DNA of 64,000 bases from contig CAZRHJ010000001.1 in NCBI GenBank assembly GCA_964600025.1, forward strand, positions 62,001 through 126,000, given 5' to 3'. Below the pieces are notes generated by a model that was given only the letters and a program-made list of their open reading frames with translations, searched no databases and was not told where the DNA came from. Source of the stretch: JADFUS01 sp964600025 (GTDB taxonomy: Bacteria > Bacteroidota > Bacteroidia > Bacteroidales > Rikenellaceae). This document shows, one piece after another, positions 27,152-34,960 of this stretch; position 1 is the stretch's first letter; each line of letters opens with the position of its first letter. The position numbers and the translations under genes were made by a program.

Positions 27152-27943
27152 ATGTATTATAAACTCAACCAAAGTTCGAAGCTATTTAAGGAGTTAACTA
27201 ATCAGTCATGGTGGAAACTATTTACTGATGATACGGATTTGTACATAAATATTCGCAAAGACAATTATATCAATGTGTATTATTATGGTGGGTCGGTAGC
27301 GAAAATCAAACTGCATAATGACACTGTTTGTGCAGAGATACATGAAAAATACTTAGGCATCGCAAATGGACATAGCTATACAACACTAAATCTAAAGGCT
27401 TTAAACAAAGCTGTTATTGATGAAATAAAAGCTCGAATACATAAAGAGTATCTTAGTCGTAAAGATGATGAGCACTTGGCTGAGAAATGGATTCAAGGCA
27501 ATATTGTACAAGCTGACAAAGATAGCTATATAGATACGGAGTTTGCGTATAATCGAGATGTCGAAATTGGCAGGTTACGCATAGATATAATCCAGCTAAG
27601 TGATGGTGTTCTTAATTTCATAGAGCTAAAAGGTATATATAACTCTGAATTAATGACAAAGGATTCTATTTTGTCTCCGCCTCATATTATTGAGCAGATA
27701 GAACGGTACGCCAATTTTATAAGCAAGTACTCCCAAGAGATTATGGAATACTATCAAGAGCTATGTGATGTAAGGTATATTCTTGGCATCGGCAAAAAAG
27801 TGACCATAAAATCGGTAAATCATAAACCATTGTTGCACATAGCTAACACCTATAAAAAAGAGACTTCTGGCAGAAAAAATCGAATACTACAAATTGAGGA
27901 GCTTCTTTCAAAACACGAAATCGAATACTGCATATGCAAATAA
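27152..27943 (+). CDS. Uncharacterised PD-(D/E)XK nuclease-fold protein
   Basis: 263 residues, not a family I can name. Residues ~131-166 read YIDTEFAYNRDVEIGRLRID then FIELKGIYN: an upstream Glu, an Asp in RIDII and E-L-K give the PD-(D/E)XK core order. The N-terminal ~110 residues are beta-rich with aromatic clusters and could recognise the substrate. It starts ~125 bp after the HTH pair and overlaps the MBL gene by 10 bp, so the two are translationally coupled. I infer a nuclease working with the MBL protein. Confidence 0.6.
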   Translation: MYYKLNQSSKLFKELTNQSWWKLFTDDTDLYINIRKDNYINVYYYGGSVAKIKLHNDTVCAEIHEKYLGIANGHSYTTLNLKALNKAVIDEIKARIHKEYLSRKDDEHLAEKWIQGNIVQADKDSYIDTEFAYNRDVEIGRLRIDIIQLSDGVLNFIELKGIYNSELMTKDSILSPPHIIEQIERYANFISKYSQEIMEYYQELCDVRYILGIGKKVTIKSVNHKPLLHIANTYKKETSGRKNRILQIEELLSKHEIEYCICK

Positions 27944-29175
27944 AAATCCACAGAGGAATAGACCAAATAGGAGGTTGCATCACCGAGATTGCGACCTCCT
28001 CTACTCGCATACTTATTGATTTGGGGCAGAACTTACCTGACAGCACAGGAGAAGATAGCGACCCTCTGGCTACTAAAGAGGCGATAATGAAACTCACCGA
28101 TGGTGTCGATGCAATACTATACACCCATTATCATGGCGACCATGTTGGGCTTATGGAATATGTACCACAAGGAGTAAAGCAGTATATTGGTACTGTCTCA
28201 AAAAGTGTTATGCAAACAAAGGCTGACTACTTGCCCAATCAAACGAGAGAACAATTAGATTGTCTTAAAACCTTTTCATCTAAGGAGCGTATCTTGATTG
28301 GGGATATAATAGTAACACCATTTGCCGTGAGTCATTCAGCGGCAGATTCGTATATGTTTTTAATAGAGGCAGAGGGTAAACGCATTCTTCATACGGGTGA
28401 TTTTAGGGATCACGGCTATATGGGTAAAGGATTGCGTAAATTTGTCCCGTTGTATATTAGGAGTGTTGATGTGCTTATAACAGAGGGAACTATGCTCTCT
28501 CGCAATTCAGAGAAAGTGAAAAGCGAGAGTCAGTTGAAACAAGAGCTGAAATCGTTGATGACAAAATACAGATATATTTTTGCGGTGGGTTCTTCAACTG
28601 ATATGGATAGATTGGCAACATTTCATAAAGCTAACCCAAATGGTCGCTTATTTGTTTGTGATAGATACCAACGAGATATTTTAGAGATATTTTCATCCAA
28701 TGGCGGAAAATATTCCGATATATATAAATTTGATAATCTCTCTGTCTTTCCACAAGAGAAACTCCTTGAAAAGATGTTAGAGCATGGATTCTGCATGATG
28801 GTGCGACCAAATGGATTTACAGATGGAAAATATTGGAAATTCACCCAACTTACCATCAACAAAATCCCAAAAGATGAACGCCTTGCAATATATTCGATGT
28901 GGAGTGGATATTTAGATAGGGAGGAGGTGCGAAACCTTAATCACGTAGATTTTGTGAGCCAATTTGAAGGTAATGTAGAGCGTATTCACACCAGTGGTCA
29001 CGCATCTTCGGAGTGTCTTGCCGAGCTATGCAAAATGACTTCACCACGACTTGCAATTATCCCAATTCACAGTGAGAGATCATCAGACTACTACAATTTG
29101 CCAATCTCAGAGGAGCTAAAGAATCGAATTGTTTTAGAATCAAAGTCTATTGATGGGATAGATATTTTAATATAA
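27934..29175 (+). CDS. RNase J-like metallo-beta-lactamase/beta-CASP hydrolase
   Basis: 413 residues. Metal ligands are THYHGDHVG (64-72), AVSHSAADS (~132) and LHTGDFRDHG (~152). Residues ~190-340 form a beta-CASP-like insert, and HTSGHASSECLAELC near 350 followed by LAIIPIHSE closes the site as in RNase J/CPSF-type enzymes. It therefore probably cuts RNA, less likely DNA. RNase J proper is ~550 residues with a C-terminal domain that is missing here. It is coupled to the PD-(D/E)XK gene and followed by a strong terminator. Confidence 0.78.
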   Translation: MQIKIHRGIDQIGGCITEIATSSTRILIDLGQNLPDSTGEDSDPLATKEAIMKLTDGVDAILYTHYHGDHVGLMEYVPQGVKQYIGTVSKSVMQTKADYLPNQTREQLDCLKTFSSKERILIGDIIVTPFAVSHSAADSYMFLIEAEGKRILHTGDFRDHGYMGKGLRKFVPLYIRSVDVLITEGTMLSRNSEKVKSESQLKQELKSLMTKYRYIFAVGSSTDMDRLATFHKANPNGRLFVCDRYQRDILEIFSSNGGKYSDIYKFDNLSVFPQEKLLEKMLEHGFCMMVRPNGFTDGKYWKFTQLTINKIPKDERLAIYSMWSGYLDREEVRNLNHVDFVSQFEGNVERIHTSGHASSECLAELCKMTSPRLAIIPIHSERSSDYYNLPISEELKNRIVLESKSIDGIDILI

Positions 29176-29215
29176 TATGCTGTTCTGAGGCGAAAGAGTC
29201 AGAGTTTACATTAAC

Positions 29216-29261
29216 AGCAGAGCCGAACAGAATTGTTTTCACAACTCTGTTCGGCTCTGCT
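29216..29261 (+). terminator. Strong terminator of the nuclease/MBL operon
   Basis: A 21-bp stem with one mismatch (29,216-29,236 with 29,241-29,261; core GCAGAGCCGAACAGA / TCTGTTCGGCTCTGC) closes on a 4-nt loop and is followed by GCTTTATT. Confidence 0.85.
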
Positions 29262-29286
29262 GCTTTATTCTATGCCTTATCGTCGG

Positions 29287-29440
29287 CTCGGTCGTCATCG
29301 TTTACAGTGGCTACCCAAAGCGTAGAAGGTGGATATAGGCAAGATTTGCGAGGGTAGGGAGCAACCGCACGGCTTGGTCTTGACTATTTCCATCCTCTAA
29401 AGCTAACTTGCCACTGCAAACGGTGATGATTGGGGTGCGA
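29287..29440. other. GC-rich structured intergenic segment
   Basis: About 150 bp, visibly richer in G and C than its surroundings, between two convergent units. TTTACAGTGGC (29,301-29,311) pairs with GCCACTGCAAA (29,410-29,420) with one mismatch, and flanking GTCATC/GATGAT can extend the stem. No coding frame is evident. It may be a small RNA, a recombination site or a relic. Confidence 0.35.
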
Positions 29441-29457
29441 GGTGCACAGCCATTAAT

Positions 29458-29826
29458 TTAGTTGTATATATTGCTATCTTTTGCAACGGTTGTATAAATC
29501 TGTTGTACATTTCTAGCAGTCACACGCCCAAGAATATACCGCCTAAATATATCAGATCTATAACTATCCACGCTAAAGGCAACCGCTATGAGCATTTCTA
29601 TATCATAATATATAGGTGTGTTGCAGTTACCTAAAAGGTTGCTATTGTAGTTACCTGCCGTACGAGGGGTAACAGATTTTGATTTCATAATAGCATTAAT
29701 CCTTGCCCGAACAGTCGGCACAAGAACATCGAACAGTTCGGCAATCTCAGGGATTGTCATTTGGATAGGTGCAGAGGGAATACCCACCACGCCTAAATCG
29801 CTAATTGTTACTACATTACTTCGCAT
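29458..29826 (-). CDS. RhuM-like small protein next to the integrase
   Basis: 122 residues. An N-terminal HTH-like segment (MTIPEIAELFDVLVPTVRARI) is followed by NTPIYYDIEMLIAVAFSVDS and SDIFRRYILGRV, which resembles the N-terminal part of RhuM-family proteins (YNLDMIISVGYRVxSxxGxxFRRW). It overlaps the end of the integrase gene by 11 bp, so it is co-translated. It may regulate recombination. Function unknown. Confidence 0.5.
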   Translation of the reverse strand: MRSNVVTISDLGVVGIPSAPIQMTIPEIAELFDVLVPTVRARINAIMKSKSVTPRTAGNYNSNLLGNCNTPIYYDIEMLIAVAFSVDSYRSDIFRRYILGRVTARNVQQIYTTVAKDSNIYN

Positions 29827-31045
29827 AAGAAAGGCTGAATCTTTGGTTCACAATATCCATATCACGCTTGATACTCTTATCCAATACCTTGGCATAGTGA
29901 CGAGTCATTTTGGTATCTGAATGCCCCAACATCTTAGCCACATTCTCCATAGAAACGCCATTAGCAAGGCATACAGAGGTTGCGTAACTATGGCGAGCTG
30001 TGTGACTGGAAATCAACTTCTTAATACCGCATAAATCGGCAATCTCTTTCAGATACGCATTGAATTTTTGATTCGAGGGTACAGCGAGCAAAGCGCCATT
30101 TTTGCGTGCTGGGTGGTCGGCGTATTTCTCCAAAATCTGTTGTGCAATATCAAGCAAAGGAATATTACACATATTATTGGTTTTCTGTCTACGTTTTCTA
30201 ATCCACATTGCACCATTGTTGTCAATCGAGATATGCTCCTCCTTTAATTGCTTAACATCAGAAAAGGCGAGTCCAGTCATTGAGCAGAAGATAAAGACAT
30301 CACGTACTTGCTCCAGACGTTCAATATTAAATTCTTTATTTATTATCGCTTGTAGTTCGTGATCCTCCAAGAAGTCACGCTCCACCTCCTCCAGAGAGAA
30401 ACGGATATTTGCAAATGGATCTCTCGTGATAATTTCATTGGCAAGAGCAATGCGAATAATCTTCTTGAAGTTTTTAAGATACTTAGTAGTGGTGTTATGG
30501 CTGCAATTCTTCTCGGTCTTATACCAAAACTCGTAATCCACGATAAATTTGTGATTTATATTCTCAATCGGAATATCATCTTGCCCAAAGGTATACTGCA
30601 AAAATTGCTTTAGGTGTCGCAAACAAGTCTCATAACGCTCGACAGTAGCCTTTGACATATCTTTACCAATCAATTTATGACATCGCTCATTATGCTCGCT
30701 AAACACGTCACAAATTGTGACCACTTCTTTTACATCCTTTCCCTGATACTCGTTTAATATAGCCTTTGCGGTGATTGGGCGTGCATCAATCTCCATCTGA
30801 CGATAGATTTGCATAATACGGAGGCGAATAGTGTCGAGGCGGTAGTTTAATTCCACGTCTTTGCGAGTCGTCCCCGAAACCGTCCCCGATATAGCGTTCC
30901 AATTCGAGGGGACAACTTTTAGGTTCACTGTGGTCTCAACTCGTTGTCCATTGACTGTAATACGCAGAATAATAGGCACTTCACCATTTTTAGCCATACG
31001 ACTCATCTTAATTACGAAGAGAATTTTGAATGTTGCTGTTTTCAT
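29816..31045 (-). CDS. int: Tyrosine recombinase (integrase) of the IME
   Basis: 409 residues. The N-terminal arm-binding domain (~1-95), SAM-like core-binding domain (~105-200) and catalytic domain (~215-400) are all present. HTARHSYAT (~347-355) gives the H-x-x-R pair, GHSDTKMTRHYAKV the final His and nucleophile Tyr (~384). At the first Arg position it has TGLAFSDV rather than TGLRxxD; IntDOT of CTnDOT also lacks this Arg, so the enzyme may still be active. It reads leftward from the right end of the IME. Confidence 0.93.
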   Translation of the reverse strand: MKTATFKILFVIKMSRMAKNGEVPIILRITVNGQRVETTVNLKVVPSNWNAISGTVSGTTRKDVELNYRLDTIRLRIMQIYRQMEIDARPITAKAILNEYQGKDVKEVVTICDVFSEHNERCHKLIGKDMSKATVERYETCLRHLKQFLQYTFGQDDIPIENINHKFIVDYEFWYKTEKNCSHNTTTKYLKNFKKIIRIALANEIITRDPFANIRFSLEEVERDFLEDHELQAIINKEFNIERLEQVRDVFIFCSMTGLAFSDVKQLKEEHISIDNNGAMWIRKRRQKTNNMCNIPLLDIAQQILEKYADHPARKNGALLAVPSNQKFNAYLKEIADLCGIKKLISSHTARHSYATSVCLANGVSMENVAKMLGHSDTKMTRHYAKVLDKSIKRDMDIVNQRFSLSYAK

Positions 31046-31093
31046 ACATTTATAATTTTTAGTTTATAATCTTACTTTGTGAGTTTCACTTCA

Positions 31094-31101
31094 CAAAGGT
31101 A
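31094..31101 (-). promoter_or_regulatory. -7 box of the integrase gene
   Basis: TACCTTTG on the minus strand fits TAnnTTTG, ~50 bp upstream of the start codon. It is flanked by a small inverted repeat (TTGTGA ... TTCACAA, 31,077-31,096) that could be an operator. Confidence 0.6.
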
Positions 31102-31172
31102 TGAACAACAAACGAGAATCTCCCGAAATCGCACTGAGCAAAACATTGAATAATAGTACGTTACGCAAATAG

Positions 31173-31240
31173 GGGACAGTTTTTCAATAGTTCTCATCGT
31201 CCCCGATTTTGTCGGTGGAAACCCCACAAAATCGCACTTA
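31173..31240. repeat. Inverted repeats at the right IME end
   Basis: GGGGAC (31,173) pairs with GTCCCC (31,199), and CGATTTTGT with ACAAAATCG (31,204-31,236). GTCCCCGATTTTGTC (31,199-31,213) is shared with the left end in direct orientation, which suggests recombinase arm sites. Confidence 0.45.
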
Positions 31241-31262
31241 TTTACCACTACACCCAAACGCA

Positions 31263-31297
31263 AAAAGAGCCGTAAATCATTGATTTACAGCTCTTTT
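31263..31297. terminator. Hairpin at the right IME end
   Basis: AAAAGAGC/GCTCTTTT and GTAAATC/GATTTAC form a 15-bp stem with one internal mismatch. A-run and T-run sides make it work in both directions. It insulates the integrase promoter from the neighbouring element. Confidence 0.7.
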
Positions 31298-31307
31298 CTT
31301 TGTTTTG

Positions 31308-31332
31308 CTTCCGCACTTGGCGGAGAGAGAGG
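31308..31332. other. Candidate right attachment site of the IME
   Basis: CTTCCGC, a 5-nt spacer and GCGGAGAGAGAGG match the left copy at 13,444-13,469 in the same orientation. The minus strand again reads like a serine-tRNA acceptor end (CCTCTCTCTCCGCCA), but the preceding bases do not fold into a tRNA. Confidence 0.45.
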
Positions 31333-31513
31333 ATTGTGAACCTCGCCCCTTATATATCTACAACTCAATAAGTTACCAAAATACATCGAAAAAGGAGTAA
31401 CCATTTAGAGACCACTGATATGTTTGCTATCGGTCGTTGTATATACTCCATTATCTGGGTTCAAAGATAAGCATAATATTTGAATTATGCAAATGCTTGA
31501 TAAACAGAGTTTC

Positions 31514-31578
31514 AGCGGTAGGTGCAAGGTGCAAGTGCAATATATATATAATTGCACTTGCACCTTGCACCTACCGCT
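31514..31578. repeat. Perfect 28-bp inverted repeat
   Basis: AGCGGTAGGTGCAAGGTGCA and 8 more bases (31,514-31,541) are exactly complementary to 31,551-31,578, with the 9-nt spacer ATATATATA. Each arm contains three GTGCAA units. No T-run follows, so a terminator is not the obvious reading. It lies in the junction between the two elements. Confidence 0.85.
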
Positions 31579-31958
31579 GTTCCGATAATCAAACCTCAAA
31601 GGTTTTAACGGGAAGTTTCCCTTTTAGTGGTTACCGTCTGGTTACTGCCCCACCACTACTCTTTTGAGGTGAAAATCGAGATTATGATATACCTCAAAAG
31701 AGATAAAACTATGATTTATGGCTCATTTCCCATCAAATTAAAACCTAAAGGGTTGATTACTAAATGCAATAGTAAAAAAGTTGCCATAAAAATCATAGTA
31801 GGTTCGCGAACCCAGTACATTTCCTATTTTGTGAAGCTGTTACTTTGTAGCCATAAATAGCTCTTCTGTCATTCTCTCCTCGGCAATTCAAGTTAAGCTT
31901 GATTGCACTCGGTTTGTCGGCAGTTGCATTGTAAAACTTAGCAATAAAGCGTTTACTT
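31579..31958. other. Non-coding leader of the ICE, with GGTTCGCGAACC palindrome
   Basis: No gene is convincing in these 380 bp. AAACCT-CAA-AGGTTT (31,591-31,605) is a small hairpin, and GGTTCGCGAACC (31,801-31,812) is a perfect 12-bp palindrome, a candidate operator for the HTH gene at 31,959. Confidence 0.4.
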
Positions 31959-32321
31959 ATGGATGTAATAACTATGGACTCTGAGGCTTTTAAAGAGCTA
32001 AAGAGTGACATATCAAATATACGTGACTACATCAAGAAGTTAGAAGATGAGAATAAACATCTAACCATTGAGTCACAAGTCATAGATAACTACGATCTAT
32101 GCACGTATCTACGCACTTCAGCCAAGACTCTTTGGCGAAAGCGAGATGAGGGGAAACTTGCGTTTATTGATGATGGCGGAAGAATTCGCTATCGCATTGA
32201 AGATATTAGACGATTTCTTGATAAACACTCTTTCAAAGGGTGCAGAGTTTCTATTGATGATGTTATTGAAAGCCATTTGAATTATGTTAGACAAAGACAG
32301 AATACTAAGTTTGACAGATAA
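31959..32321 (+). CDS. HTH protein with N-terminal coiled coil, ICE copy 1
   Basis: 120 residues. A predicted coiled coil (FKELKSDISNIRDYIKKLED, ~10-30) precedes an HTH-17 domain: IDNYDLCTYLRTSAKTLWRK, then RDEGKLAFIDDGGRIRYRIE. It has the same layout as the HTH pair of the IME and the gene at 34,336. It overlaps the helicase gene by 38 bp. It is likely a DNA-binding regulator or excisionase-like factor. Confidence 0.75.
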   Translation: MDVITMDSEAFKELKSDISNIRDYIKKLEDENKHLTIESQVIDNYDLCTYLRTSAKTLWRKRDEGKLAFIDDGGRIRYRIEDIRRFLDKHSFKGCRVSIDDVIESHLNYVRQRQNTKFDR

Positions 32322-34332
32322 TGGTCTTGATATTTTCAAACACTACATATCTTCGAGGTGTAAGGTTGGGAAGAACTTTCACAATCCACTCTATCACGAT
32401 AATCGTGCATCGTGCAGCATATATGTCAATAGCAAAGGCATATACAAAATGAAAGATTTTGGCAATGACGATTACTCTGGTGATAGTTTTTTTCTTGTGG
32501 GTCGTTTGAATGGATTGGATTTCAGAAAGCCAACAGAATTTATAGAGATAATGAAGATTATAAATAGAGATTTGCATCTGGGTCTTGATGATTCACCTCA
32601 AAGCGGTGAGCGAGTAAATATTTCTCGTTCACAATCGCAGTTTGCATTAACACCTAAGAATATCGAAAAGAAGAACCCAAAGCCCTATAGTATCAGAACA
32701 CAGCCTATCAGAGAGTGTGAATTGGAGTTTTGGAAGCAATACGGAATTGGTAAATCTGTATTAGATAGATTTGAGGTAATATCATTGGTTGAGTTTGTCA
32801 GTGTTAATGCTGAGGGCAAAAATTACTCTATAAAATCAACATCTAGCGAACCTATCTTTGGCTACAACCATGAGAAGTTTATAAAAATATATCGACCATT
32901 CTCTAAATTGAGATTTCTGTATGGTGGAGAGAAAGACGATGCTTACTGTTTTGGATTGAAACAACTCCCCTCAAGGGGTGATATGGTTTTTATAACAAGT
33001 GGCGAAAAAGATGTTTTATCTCTAGCTGCCAAAGGTTTTAATGCTGTGTGTTTCAATAGCGAAACCTCAGGAGGTAGTGAAAATATTATTCAATCACTCT
33101 ATCATCGCTTTAAGCATATTGTTGTGCTATTCGATTCAGATAAGACTGGCAAGGAGGAGAGTGAAAAGTTCGTCAGAAAATTCCCTGCATACAAGCTTAA
33201 AAGTATAGAACTTCCACTTAGTGGTGAGAAGTGTGAGAAAGATATATCGGATTATTTTAAGATTGGCTATACAAAGAGGAATTTTATAAATCTATTTCTT
33301 ACTATACTTGATTCTATGTATCGAGCAACAATGAGCATTATAAGATCGTGTGAGGTTGATTTAGATAATCCGCCTAGACACGCATACGAGACTATCTCAG
33401 CAGCTAGCGTGCCACTTGGTAGTGGTGGTAACATTCTATGTATTACAGGTGGTGAGGGAACAGGTAAGAGTAACTATGTTGCTTCACTCATCGCTGGTAG
33501 TATAAGAGATGAAGGAGTGAAGATTGATACATTGGGTACATCTGTAATGCGTAACTCAGAGGGAAAAGCTGTTTTACTATATGATACTGAGCAATCAGAT
33601 GTTCAGTTACATAAAAATGTAAATAATCTTCTTCGTAGAGCTGGCAAGCTCAATAAAAAGCCCAATGAGTTCAAGGCAAACTACCTTACCGCTCTGTCAA
33701 GGAAGGATCGAATGAATACCATTATTGAGAGTATGGATAGGTATTATTACGAGTTTGGAGGGATTCACCTTGTGGTGATTGATGGCGTGGCAGATCTTGT
33801 GCGTTGTGCAAATGACGAGGGCGAGAGTGTAACTTTGGTTGATGAGTTATATCGCTTGGCTGGTATCTATAATACTTGCATCGTCTGTGTGCTGCACTAT
33901 GTTCCCAATGGCTTAAAGCTAAGGGGGCATTTAGGGTCGGAGCTTCAACGAAAATCGGCAACAATTATCTCCATAGAGAAAGATAAGAATCCAGCAATCT
34001 CGGTTGTGAAAGCGTTAAAAGTGCGTGATGGCAGTCCTCTCGATGTTCCACTTATGCAATTCTCTTGGGACAAGAACTTGGGTATGCACACTTATGGAGG
34101 CGAAAAATCGCAAGAGGATAAGGAGCAACGCAAGCGAGTGGATTTGAGTAAAGCAGCCGAAACTATTTATAGTGAAGTGGAACACGCTACCTCGACCGAG
34201 CTGTGCGAAAAGATTCAGGCTCTACTAGATGTGAGCGAGAGAACGGCTAAGAGTTATATTAAATATCTAAAGGATAATGATTTAATTCTACAAGACACAA
34301 GCAATGAAAAGTATTACATTAAAGGGTTATAA
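32284..34332 (+). CDS. Toprim primase-helicase (RepA/DnaB-like) protein
   Basis: 682 residues. An N-terminal CHC2-like region (CKVGKNFHNPLYHDNRASCS, ~30-50) leads to a Toprim domain (VVLFDSDKTGKEESEKF, ~280-296) and an AAA_25/RecA-like helicase core with Walker A ITGGEGTGKSNYVA (~386-399) and Walker B VVIDGVADLV (~496). The C-terminal ~80 residues form a winged-helix-like tail. It probably replicates the excised ICE. It lies between two HTH genes in one rightward operon. Confidence 0.82.
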   Translation: MLDKDRILSLTDNGLDIFKHYISSRCKVGKNFHNPLYHDNRASCSIYVNSKGIYKMKDFGNDDYSGDSFFLVGRLNGLDFRKPTEFIEIMKIINRDLHLGLDDSPQSGERVNISRSQSQFALTPKNIEKKNPKPYSIRTQPIRECELEFWKQYGIGKSVLDRFEVISLVEFVSVNAEGKNYSIKSTSSEPIFGYNHEKFIKIYRPFSKLRFLYGGEKDDAYCFGLKQLPSRGDMVFITSGEKDVLSLAAKGFNAVCFNSETSGGSENIIQSLYHRFKHIVVLFDSDKTGKEESEKFVRKFPAYKLKSIELPLSGEKCEKDISDYFKIGYTKRNFINLFLTILDSMYRATMSIIRSCEVDLDNPPRHAYETISAASVPLGSGGNILCITGGEGTGKSNYVASLIAGSIRDEGVKIDTLGTSVMRNSEGKAVLLYDTEQSDVQLHKNVNNLLRRAGKLNKKPNEFKANYLTALSRKDRMNTIIESMDRYYYEFGGIHLVVIDGVADLVRCANDEGESVTLVDELYRLAGIYNTCIVCVLHYVPNGLKLRGHLGSELQRKSATIISIEKDKNPAISVVKALKVRDGSPLDVPLMQFSWDKNLGMHTYGGEKSQEDKEQRKRVDLSKAAETIYSEVEHATSTELCEKIQALLDVSERTAKSYIKYLKDNDLILQDTSNEKYYIKGL

Positions 34333-34335
34333 GAT

Positions 34336-34608
34336 ATGATTACAAAAGAAGATTTAGAGCTTTTCGCTCTGCGTATTCAGGATAGTATAGATAGATTGAC
34401 ACTAAAAATTGATGATGTTATCAGTGCTCGTCATTGCATTGATGGAGTTTTGCTGTATGACAATCAAGATTTGATGCAAATGTTGAGAGTTTCACAAAGC
34501 CAGCTCTACCTATGGCGAAAATCAGGAAAGCTGAGATATAAGAATTTTGGCGGTAAGAACTTTTATTATCCAGAGGAGTTGCATCGTTTTATTCGGGAGG
34601 AGTTATAG
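34336..34608 (+). CDS. HTH protein, ICE copy 2
   Basis: 90 residues. A helical N-terminus (LFALRIQDSIDRLTLKIDDV) is followed by an HTH-17 domain (LLYDNQDLMQMLRVSQSQLY, LWRKSGKLRYKNFGGKNFYY). It follows the helicase by 3 nt and ends the operon; a bidirectional hairpin is 8 bp on. Role as for the other HTH-17 proteins here: excision or regulation. Confidence 0.75.
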   Translation: MITKEDLELFALRIQDSIDRLTLKIDDVISARHCIDGVLLYDNQDLMQMLRVSQSQLYLWRKSGKLRYKNFGGKNFYYPEELHRFIREEL

Positions 34609-34615
34609 ATTATAG

Positions 34616-34650
34616 TTTTGTCGTAAAAGTAATAAACTTTTACGACAAAA
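34616..34650. terminator. Terminator after the HTH/helicase operon
   Basis: A perfect 15-bp stem (TTTTGTCGTAAAAGT with ACTTTTACGACAAAA) closes on the loop AATAA. The ends are T- and A-rich, so it acts in either direction. The following 200 bp up to the abiE promoter show nothing further. Confidence 0.75.
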
Positions 34651-34897
34651 TAGATGTAATTTTCAGAATCAAATCATTGATAATAAAACAGTAACAAAGG
34701 TGTAAAAGTGCGGAAGATGGTTGGTATTTTTCTACTGACTCTATCCGACTTGATAATATCTTATATGTAGCAATATACCTTATCTGTGAATGCCGATATA
34801 TAAATGATTTGTAAGCATTTTTGATTGCCATAGTGACTACATAAAACGAATGTATGAAAGTTCTTTTATAGGCATCATTATTTATTCATTATCAATA

Positions 34898-34944
34898 TTT
34901 GTCCAGTTTTATTTTGGAAAAACTGGACAAATGTACTATATTTG
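34898..34944 (+). promoter_or_regulatory. abiE promoter with inverted-repeat operator
   Basis: TTTGTCCAGTTTT (34,898-34,910) and AAAACTGGACAAA (34,919-34,931) are perfect 13-bp inverted repeats around an 8-nt spacer. TATATTTG (34,937-34,944) is a -7 box. The repeats therefore cover the promoter, as in known AbiEi autorepression. Confidence 0.75.
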
Positions 34945-34960
34945 CAGAAAATCACTTGTT

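Larger units (their letters stand above)
13444..31332. mobile_element. Integrative and mobilizable element carrying a defense island
   Basis: The boundaries are inferred from related direct repeats: CTTCCGC then GCGGAGAGAGAGG at 13,444-13,469 and again at 31,308-31,332, with GTCCCCGATTTTGTC just inside each end (13,531-13,545 and 31,199-31,213). Inside are a tyrosine recombinase at the right end, two excisionase-type HTH genes, a replication module, DUF3408, MobB and a relaxase, but no coupling protein or mating-pore genes. It would therefore need a helper conjugative element. The cargo is type III restriction-modification, a TIR cassette, YhcG, ApeA and a nuclease/MBL pair. Alternatively it is one arm of a single larger element continuing to the right. 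Confidence 0.6.

Noticed and set aside
30868..30890. Two CGTCCCCGA copies inside the integrase gene as arm sites
   Set aside because: They encode a Ser-Gly-Thr-Val-Ser-Gly stretch and can be explained by codons alone.
31308..31400. Serine tRNA on the minus strand at the right IME end
   Set aside because: The acceptor-like end CCTCTCTCTCCGCCA is present, but the bases before it give no proper T arm or anticodon arm.
31793..32011. 72-codon leftward frame overlapping the first ICE HTH gene
   Set aside because: It overlaps a real gene on the other strand and contains a DNA palindrome. The region is more likely a control sequence.
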